A program made the position numbers and the translations under genes. Below are positions 14,884 to 19,638 of a stretch of DNA of 19,638 bases, in pieces. Where the stretch lies: the NCBI GenBank assembly GCA_902494945.1, contig CABUVF010000022.1, forward strand, positions 1 to 19,638, in the 5' to 3' direction. The DNA comes from an uncultured Collinsella sp. GTDB taxonomy: Bacteria; Actinomycetota; Coriobacteriia; Coriobacteriales; Coriobacteriaceae. Position 1 is the first letter of the stretch; each line of letters starts with the position of its first letter. The notes under the pieces are model-generated. The model was not told the DNA's origin, ran no database searches, and saw only the letters and a program-made list of their open reading frames with translations.

Positions 14884-15320
14884 TTTACTCCCCATTGCAT
14901 GCAAAGGCATTTTCGGCGCACCTGGGGAGTAAATGACGCGGTGGCTTACATGGCGGCACACGGCGGTACCCCGCGGCATTTCCCCTGATTACTCCCGCTT
15001 TCCTTGAGACGGTGAGATTCTTTACTCCCCATTAACGACCTGGGAAAACGCCGCACAGAGACCGTCAAAAGGCCTATTGAGTTCGATTTGAGTTTCAAAG
15101 GACCTAAAACGGCCCCTTTTCGTTCTCGGGGACAAAAATCGCGCGTCTACTCACTCGGGATAAATCCTTACTCCCATTCCTCCGAATACCGCCCCGTGCC
15201 TTGCCGTCTCGAAACACGGGGAGTAAATCGCGAAATTGCAGGTGAAAGGGAGTAAATAGCCAAAGAAAAAGCCTCCGTTCCGACGCGGGAACAGAGGCTC
15301 GATAATCGGATTTACTCACC
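14884..15320. repeat. Eight dispersed GGGGAGTAAA motifs (candidate integrase arm sites)
   Basis: Copies on the plus strand as GGGGAGTAAA or GGGAGTAAA: 14924-14933, 15218-15227 and 15248-15256. Copies on the minus strand, reading TTTACTCCCC or close variants on the plus strand: 14884-14893, 14989-14996, 15021-15030, 15168-15175 and 15311-15320 (TTTACTCACC). Spacing is irregular, from 29 to 146 bases. The motif also resembles the guaA terminus (TGGGAGTAG at 15414-15422). Irregular, bidirectional spacing next to an integrase suits arm-type integrase binding sites better than iterons or CRISPR. Remnants of repeated integration at the guaA end are another possibility. Confidence 0.6.
15265..15299 (-). 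terminator. Rho-independent terminator downstream of guaA
   Basis: Two 12-base arms (15270-15281 and 15288-15299) pair with one mismatch around a 6-base loop. On the minus strand the stem is followed by TTTTTCTTT (15270 down to 15262). It lies about 115 bases after the guaA stop and should end the guaA transcript before it enters the element. Confidence 0.8.
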
Positions 15321-15413
15321 AATGTCGCTGGCGGCTTTGCCGTGACTCTCGTACAAAACGAAACTCAGCAGCACAGTGCGGCACTCAAAAATACAGGTCA
15401 GAACCCTGTCAGA

Positions 15414-17012
15414 CTACTCCCACTCAATCGTCGCGGGCGGCTTGGACGTGATGTCGTAGCACACGCGGTTGGCGCCGGGGACCTCGGCCACGATGCGGCC
15501 GGAGATGCGGGCCAGGACGTCGTAGGGCAGCTTGGCCCAGTCGGCGGTCATGGCATCGCTGGACTCGACGGCGCGCAGGATGATCGGGCGCTGATAGGTG
15601 CGCTCGTCGCCCATAACGCCGACGGACTTAATGTCGGGCAGGACCGCGAAATACTGCCAGCAGCTGTGCTCGGAGTTGCGCTCGCCGGTCTGCTCAAACA
15701 GACGCTGGTTGTAGGCGTCGAGCTCCTCGCGCACGATGGCGTCGGCGTTCTTGAGGATCTCGAGCTTCTCCTTGTCGACCGCGCCGATGATGCGGATGGC
15801 CAGACCCGGGCCCGGGAAGGGCTGACGGAACACGATGTGGCCCGGCAGGCCGAGCGCAAGGCCAAGCGCGCGGACCTCGTCCTTAAAGAAGTGATCGAGC
15901 GGCTCGATAAGGTCGAAGTGCACGCCCTCGGGGAACGGAATCAGGTTGTGGTGGCTCTTGATGGTGGCCGTCTTGCCGCCCGTCTTGCGAGCGCCGGACT
16001 CGATGATGTCGGGGTAGATGGTGCCCTGAGCCAGGTACTTGACCGGCTTGCCATCGGTCTCGAGCTGCTGAGCAACCGCGAAGAACTCTTTCCAGAACTG
16101 CGTGCCGATGATGCGGCGCTTCTCCTCGGGCTCGGTCACGCCGGCCAGAAGCTCGGCATAACGGTCCTCGGCGTGGACGTGGATAAAGTCGACGTCAAAC
16201 TGTTTGGTGAAGACCTCCTCCACCTGCTCGGGCTCGCCCTTGCGCAGCAGACCGTGGTTGATGAACACGCAGGTCATCTGCTTGCCCACGGCGCGAGCGC
16301 CCAGCGCAGCCACGACGGAGGAGTCGACGCCACCGGACAGGGCCAGAATCACGCGGTCGTCGCCGACCTTCTCGCGGAACTCGGCCGTCATGGTCTCGAC
16401 CAGGTTGTCCATGCTCCAGTTGGGCTCCAGGCCGCAGATCTCAAACAGGAAGTTGCTCAGCAGCTGCTGACCGTACTCGGAGTGCTTGACCTCGGGGTGG
16501 AACTGCGTGGTGAAAATCTTGCGCTCGACGCACTCCATGGCGGCAACCGGGCACACGTCGGTGCTGGCGGTAACGGTAAAGCCCTCGGGCACCTCGGACA
16601 CGGCGTCGCGGTGGCTCATCCACACGGTCTGCTCCATGGGCGTGGAGTTAAAGAGCTTGGCGCCGGCCGTGCGCGTGATGGTGGCGCGGCCGTACTCGCC
16701 CACCTCGGAGTGGCCGACCTTGCCGCCGAGCGTCACGGCCGTGATCTGATGGCCGTAGCAAAAGCCCAAGACGGGAAGGCCCAGGTCAAAGATGGCAGGA
16801 TCGATGGATGGAGCGTCCTCAGCATACACGGAGGCCGGGCCGCCAGAAAGGATGAGCGCAGAGGCGTTCATCTCGCGAATCTCATCGGCCGAGATGTCGC
16901 AGGGAACGATCTCGGAATACACGTTGAGGTCGCGGACGCGACGGGCAATGAGCTGACCGTACTGCGCACCAAAGTCGAGTACGAGGACCTTTGCGGAAGC
17001 CTTTTGATCCAT
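15414..17012 (-). CDS. guaA: GMP synthase (glutamine-hydrolysing)
   Basis: This enzyme converts XMP to GMP with ATP and glutamine, the last step of guanine nucleotide synthesis. The start is ATG 17012, preceded by GAGGGGG; a GTG at 17048 would put that site inside the gene. The product has 532 residues, close to the family length. The class I glutamine amidotransferase domain comes first: LDFGAQYGQLIARR, nucleophile C85 in LGFCYGHQ, and H172/E174 in FHPEVKHS. The ATP pyrophosphatase domain carries the P-loop SGGVDSS (226-232), then the dimerisation domain with FPGPGLAIRIIG and the invariant end TIEWE. The coding sequence is intact. Its 3' end is the inferred integration site of the neighbouring element, which would leave the reading frame restored. 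Confidence 0.97.
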   Translation of the reverse strand: MDQKASAKVLVLDFGAQYGQLIARRVRDLNVYSEIVPCDISADEIREMNASALILSGGPASVYAEDAPSIDPAIFDLGLPVLGFCYGHQITAVTLGGKVGHSEVGEYGRATITRTAGAKLFNSTPMEQTVWMSHRDAVSEVPEGFTVTASTDVCPVAAMECVERKIFTTQFHPEVKHSEYGQQLLSNFLFEICGLEPNWSMDNLVETMTAEFREKVGDDRVILALSGGVDSSVVAALGARAVGKQMTCVFINHGLLRKGEPEQVEEVFTKQFDVDFIHVHAEDRYAELLAGVTEPEEKRRIIGTQFWKEFFAVAQQLETDGKPVKYLAQGTIYPDIIESGARKTGGKTATIKSHHNLIPFPEGVHFDLIEPLDHFFKDEVRALGLALGLPGHIVFRQPFPGPGLAIRIIGAVDKEKLEILKNADAIVREELDAYNQRLFEQTGERNSEHSCWQYFAVLPDIKSVGVMGDERTYQRPIILRAVESSDAMTADWAKLPYDVLARISGRIVAEVPGANRVCYDITSKPPATIEWE

Positions 17013-17174
17013 GGTTCCCCCTCTTGTTGGCGGGGAGCCGGTGCCCACCCGCGCGAATAAACGAGAATAACTTTCATAGTGTACACGTTATATGGGGTTT
17101 CTCGTCCCTCGCAGCCATCAGCGCACGGCAAACGCACGACCTGGGCCCGTATTTGACGGCAATTGAAGTGTTAC

Positions 17175-17229
17175 CAAACGTTGCAGATGATGTAATACGT
17201 TTGAACATTGGACGCCCTGTGCCACAATA
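17175..17229 (+). promoter_or_regulatory. Candidate promoter and operator of the asparaginase gene
   Basis: TTGAAC (17201-17206), a 17-base spacer and ACAATA (17224-17229) lie about 50 bases before the ATG. Just upstream and touching the -35 is an inverted repeat, CAAACGT (17175-17181) and ACGTTTG (17197-17203), a possible binding site for a dimeric regulator. The -10 match is modest. Confidence 0.35.
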
Positions 17230-17279
17230 CTGCCGAACGACTCCGCCCCTGCGGCGGCAAATACGATAGGAATACCAGA

Positions 17280-18293
17280 ATGAAGCGCATCCTTCTCATC
17301 GCCACGGGCGGCACCATCGCATCGACCGAGGACGGCAACGGCCTCTCCCCCGCCCTGACCGGTGAGGAGCTCGCCCAGAGCGTCCCCGAGATCTCGGGCC
17401 TCTGCGAGCTCGACGTCGTGCAGCCCATGAACATCGACAGCACCAATATGCGCCCCAGTGACTGGATGCGCATCCGCAACGTCATCGTTGAAGGCTATGC
17501 CGATCACGACGGCTTCGTGATTCTGCACGGCACCGACACCATGAGCTACACCGCGGCAGCGCTTTCCTACCTGATCCAGGACAGCCCCAAGCCCATCGTG
17601 CTCACCGGCTCGCAAAAGCCCATGGGCAACCCCTTTACCGACGCCAAGCTCAACCTGTACCAGAGCCTGCTCTATGCGCTCGACGAACACTCGCACGACG
17701 TCTCGATCGTGTTTGGCGGCGTGGCCATTGCCGGCACGCGCGCCCGCAAACAGCGCACCATGAGCTTTAACGCGTTCATTAGCGTCAACTATCCGCCCAT
17801 CGCCTATATCCGCAACGACCGCATCGTGCGCAACGGGCTTCACGGCACGCATCAGGGCGAAAACCCGGTGCGTTTCTACGACAGCATCGACCCGCGCGTA
17901 TTTGTACTCAAGCTTACACCCGGCGTAAACCCGGGCATCCTCGACGCCCTTGCCGATAGCTACGACGCCGTGATTCTGGAGACCTTTGGCATTGGCGGTA
18001 TTCCCGAGTTTGGCGAGTCCGGCGAGTCATTCCAGGAGGCAATTTTCCGCTGGGTCGATTCGGGCCGCACGGTCGTTATGACCACGCAGGTTCCCGAAGA
18101 GGGCCTTGACCTGGGTGTTTATGAGGTCGGCCGTGCTTACGCCGATCATCCGGGTATTTTGCGCGGCGATGATATGACCACCGAGACACTCGTGGCCAAA
18201 ACCATGTGGGCACTCGGCCAGTCACGCGATGCAGCCGAAATCCAGCGCTTGTTCTACAGCCAGGTCAACCACGACCGCATCCCGATGGCGTAA
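17280..18293 (+). CDS. ansA: L-asparaginase, type I (cytoplasmic)
   Basis: This enzyme hydrolyses L-asparagine to aspartate and ammonia. The start chosen is ATG 17280, with TAGGA about 9 bases upstream. The product has 337 residues, matching E. coli-type AnsA (about 338). Active-site motifs are present: T12 in ATGGTIAS, T85 and D86 in LHGTDTMSY, and K157 in RARKQRTMSF. No signal peptide is seen, so it is cytoplasmic. It is divergent from guaA, with a shared upstream region of about 270 bases. No partner gene follows on the same strand within 300 bases. I am confident of the family; the ansA name is by similarity in length and motifs. Confidence 0.93.
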   Translation: MKRILLIATGGTIASTEDGNGLSPALTGEELAQSVPEISGLCELDVVQPMNIDSTNMRPSDWMRIRNVIVEGYADHDGFVILHGTDTMSYTAAALSYLIQDSPKPIVLTGSQKPMGNPFTDAKLNLYQSLLYALDEHSHDVSIVFGGVAIAGTRARKQRTMSFNAFISVNYPPIAYIRNDRIVRNGLHGTHQGENPVRFYDSIDPRVFVLKLTPGVNPGILDALADSYDAVILETFGIGGIPEFGESGESFQEAIFRWVDSGRTVVMTTQVPEEGLDLGVYEVGRAYADHPGILRGDDMTTETLVAKTMWALGQSRDAAEIQRLFYSQVNHDRIPMA

Positions 18294-18315
18294 TTCAGTT
18301 GTCGACGGGTATCCC

Positions 18316-18534
18316 CTATTCGATGCCCTCGAGAAGCTCTGATACCGTCATGCCGAGTGCGGGCGCGATCTTAAATAGAACCTTGAGCGTGAAATTTGCC
18401 GTCCCATCTTCGATTCGGTCGAGGTAGGGTCGGCTGATTCCTGTCGCCACACAAAAATCGACCTTGGAGATACCAAGGTCCCTGCGCGTCTGCTCGACTC
18501 GCTTGCCAAGAATCTGTTTCGCACGTTCGTCCAT
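18316..18534 (-). CDS. Small XRE-family HTH regulator
   Basis: This 72-residue protein consists almost only of an HTH_3 domain: RVEQTRRDLGISKVDFCVAT, GISRPYLDRIEDGTANFTLK and FKIAPALGMTVSELLEG. Its shape fits a HipB/antitoxin-like or stand-alone autoregulatory repressor. It converges on the asparaginase gene (22 bases apart) and is divergent from the 129-residue gene at 18611. A perfect 24-base palindrome lies 30 bases upstream of its start. No strong ribosome binding site is seen. I see no toxin beside it that I recognise, so antitoxin function remains a guess. Confidence 0.85.
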   Translation of the reverse strand: MDERAKQILGKRVEQTRRDLGISKVDFCVATGISRPYLDRIEDGTANFTLKVLFKIAPALGMTVSELLEGIE

Positions 18535-18563
18535 GCAGCCGAGTTTGAAATGGAGCTGAACAA

Positions 18564-18587
18564 AAACGTAAACTATAGTTTACGTTT
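18564..18587. promoter_or_regulatory. Perfect 24-base palindromic operator
   Basis: The half-site AAACGTAAACTA is followed directly by its exact reverse complement, with no mismatch. It lies between the divergent XRE gene (start 18534) and the 129-residue gene (start 18611). A plus-strand promoter candidate, TTGAAA (18545-18550) with an 18-base spacer and TAAACT (18569-18574), runs into it. Binding would therefore control the plus-strand gene and very likely the XRE gene as well. Confidence 0.75.
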
Positions 18588-18610
18588 AAACGAATACACA
18601 GGAGTTTTCT

Positions 18611-19000
18611 ATGTCGGGTTCTTCGGTCCGTATGTACCGAGCCATGCTTCGCACAAACAGCGCACCGCCCAAGCTCGTCGTCGTTGAAGCCGAATGCCTT
18701 TCGCCCGATGAGCGCACAGCATTTGCATTGCTATCAAGTCGCGTCACCGCCGTTCTGGTCCCTTGCCCGGCGCAAGGTGAACTTGCCATCCAATGCCAAG
18801 CGCACAGCTGCTCGCTCAATCAGGCTGCCGTAATCGCAACCAGCCAACGTGGTCTGCCCCTTCTCCTGGAAGCCGGTATCGCACTCTCCCTTCGCGGCGC
18901 CGGATACGAAAACGAGGCCGCCGCCGACATGGTCTTTAAACCACGATCGAGCGGCGGCCTCGCAGCAGCCCTTGAATATGCGTGCAGGCTCGTTGCCTAA
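18611..19000 (+). CDS. Hypothetical 129-residue protein under the palindromic operator
   Basis: The ATG at 18611 follows AGGAG by 7 bases. The product is soluble, with no signal peptide and four cysteines (in AECLSP, VPCPAQ, QCQAHSC). The C-terminal stretch (GIALSLRGAGYENEAAADMV followed by GGLAAALEYA) is loosely like the end of Cof-type HAD phosphatases. The HAD catalytic motifs are absent, so I do not assign that function. The gene is divergent from the XRE regulator and converges with the DUF1648 gene, 9 bases from its stop. It is probably controlled by the palindrome at 18564-18587. Confidence 0.65.
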   Translation: MSGSSVRMYRAMLRTNSAPPKLVVVEAECLSPDERTAFALLSSRVTAVLVPCPAQGELAIQCQAHSCSLNQAAVIATSQRGLPLLLEAGIALSLRGAGYENEAAADMVFKPRSSGGLAAALEYACRLVA

Positions 19001-19009
19001 AAGGACAGG

Positions 19010-19393
19010 CTAGAAACCAAAGCCAAAGCCCGTTCCGGTAATCGCCGAGTACATAAAGTAAACGTTGACCACGTTGAGGAACACACCCGTGATGCAACCG
19101 TTGCGCAGGTAGCGCTCGCACACGATGCGCGCCATGGCGGCGGAGTCATCATTGTTTTTAGCCTGGCGTCCTGCCGTAAAGTACGTCGCCACGCTCAGCA
19201 GCAGGTTGAGCACCGGCAGTGCCAGCAGCTCGTAGCTCTTGCCCCAGCGCGTCACCTCGCCGGCTGCGTTAAACTTCGTTGCCACCTCAGGACCAATGTT
19301 GGGGATAACACACGCTGCGACCACCAGCGGAAGCACCGCGAGCACCAGCAGCGCGACGCCCATGTAGCCGGCTTTTTTGCCATATTTAAACAT
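19010..19393 (-). CDS. DUF1648-type integral membrane protein
   Basis: A 127-residue membrane protein with three predicted transmembrane segments at about residues 11-30, 54-74 and 98-118. Between the first two lies the DUF1648 signature: PEVATKFNAAGEVTRWGKSY, the N-A-A-G-E-V-x-R-W-G pattern seen in SdpI-like and related small membrane proteins. No full SdpI immunity domain is present. The start at 19393 has AAGGA about 8 to 9 bases upstream, overlapping the ychF stop. The gene is therefore likely translated from the ychF transcript. Its function is unknown. Confidence 0.8.
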   Translation of the reverse strand: MFKYGKKAGYMGVALLVLAVLPLVVAACVIPNIGPEVATKFNAAGEVTRWGKSYELLALPVLNLLLSVATYFTAGRQAKNNDDSAAMARIVCERYLRNGCITGVFLNVVNVYFMYSAITGTGFGFGF

Positions 19394-19404
19394 GCGCGTC
19401 GTCC

Positions 19405-19638
19405 TTACACGTTAAAGCGGAAGTGCACGACGTCGCCATCGGCCATGACATAGTCCTTGCCCTCAATGCGCAGCTTGCCGGCGGCCTTGGCACCCTGCTC
19501 GCCGCCGAGCTCGATGTAGTCGTCGTAGCCAATGACCTCGGCCTTAATAAAGCCGCGCTCAAAGTCGGTGTGGATAACGCCGGCGGCCTGCGGGGCGGGC
19601 GCGCCCTGACGAACCGTCCAGGCCTTGACCTCCATTTC
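19405..19638 (-). CDS. ychF: Ribosome-binding ATPase/GTPase YchF, C-terminal part
   Basis: Partial: the gene runs off the right edge of the window, and only the last 77 residues are seen. They are the TGS domain and the highly conserved end of YchF: AWTVRQGAPAPQAAGVIHTD, FERGFIKAEVIGYDDYIELG, then GKDYVMADGDVVHFRFNV. YchF is an Obg-family P-loop protein that prefers ATP, binds ribosomes and acts in stress responses. The nucleotide-binding domain is outside the window. The downstream DUF1648 gene starts 11 bases after the stop. Confidence 0.95.
   Translation of the reverse strand, partial: EMEVKAWTVRQGAPAPQAAGVIHTDFERGFIKAEVIGYDDYIELGGEQGAKAAGKLRIEGKDYVMADGDVVHFRFNV

Larger units (their letters stand above)
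14797..15413. other. Intergenic region between the element regulator and guaA, no convincing gene
   Basis: About 617 bases without a supported gene. It holds a scattered family of GGGGAGTAAA-like motifs in both orientations, the terminator-like hairpin at 15265-15299 and the short direct repeat GTCAGA (15398-15403 and 15409-15414) right at the guaA stop. The only open frame of note (72 residues, minus, 15104-15322) starts with GTG, overlaps the terminator and has no ribosome binding site. I infer this is the element's attachment-site region. Confidence 0.6.

Noticed and set aside
14884..15320. CRISPR array or replication iterons
   Set aside because: The GGGGAGTAAA motifs are only about 10 bases, occur in both orientations and are irregularly spaced. 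There are no cas genes and no replication initiator in the window.
15104..15322. 72-residue minus-strand open frame downstream of guaA
   Set aside because: It has a GTG start without a ribosome binding site, overlaps the guaA terminator and the repeat motifs, and resembles nothing I know.
15342..17060. 572-residue plus-strand open frame opposite guaA
   Set aside because: It is an antisense shadow of a textbook guaA gene, with a biased His/Leu/Gly/Ala composition.

Overview
The window is GC-rich chromosomal DNA with housekeeping genes on the right (guaA, an ansA-type asparaginase, and the end of ychF) and an integrated mobile element with a large defence-type cargo on the left. GC content, codon choice and protein flavour suggest an actinobacterium of the Coriobacteriia, most likely Collinsella or a close relative. 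This is recognition by style, not by database search.

Left part (1-12532, plus strand). A small gene broken by an in-frame amber codon (139-408) is followed by what looks like one long operon. In order it encodes a ribbon-helix-helix (RHH) protein (586-798), an Eco57I-type adenine methyltransferase split by a one-base deletion inside its NPPY motif (802-2927), and a 1127-residue GIY-YIG nuclease/DEAH helicase with a partial methyltransferase tail (2930-6313). These are followed by an unrecognised 437-residue protein (6317-7630), a ParB-fold protein with a DGNRR motif (7617-8828) and a SNF2-type helicase (8815-10758). After a 70-base gap comes a GmrSD-like DUF262/DUF1524 nuclease (10829-12532). 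Gaps between the first six genes are 2 to 3 bases or 14-base overlaps, so they are probably co-transcribed. The content points to a restriction-modification-like anti-phage island whose modification subunit is currently frameshifted.

Middle part (12536-15413). An RHH/MobC-like protein, a tyrosine integrase and an excisionase-like small protein lie on the minus strand, divergent from a Cro/CI-type regulator. The intergenic region between xis and the regulator holds two face-to-face promoters and at least four CGTACG operator boxes. Between the regulator and guaA lies about 617 bases without a convincing gene. It contains eight copies of a GGGGAGTAAA-like motif in both orientations and a good terminator for guaA. 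The motif resembles the last codons of guaA, and guaA 3' ends are a known island integration site. I infer that the element is integrated at guaA; its other end lies outside the window to the left.

Right part (15414-19638). guaA (minus) is divergent from the asparaginase gene (plus). Next comes a small XRE regulator (minus) and an unrecognised 129-residue gene (plus), separated by a perfect 24-base palindrome that is a likely autoregulatory operator. The window ends with a DUF1648-type membrane protein and the C-terminal TGS end of ychF, both on the minus strand and apparently in one operon.
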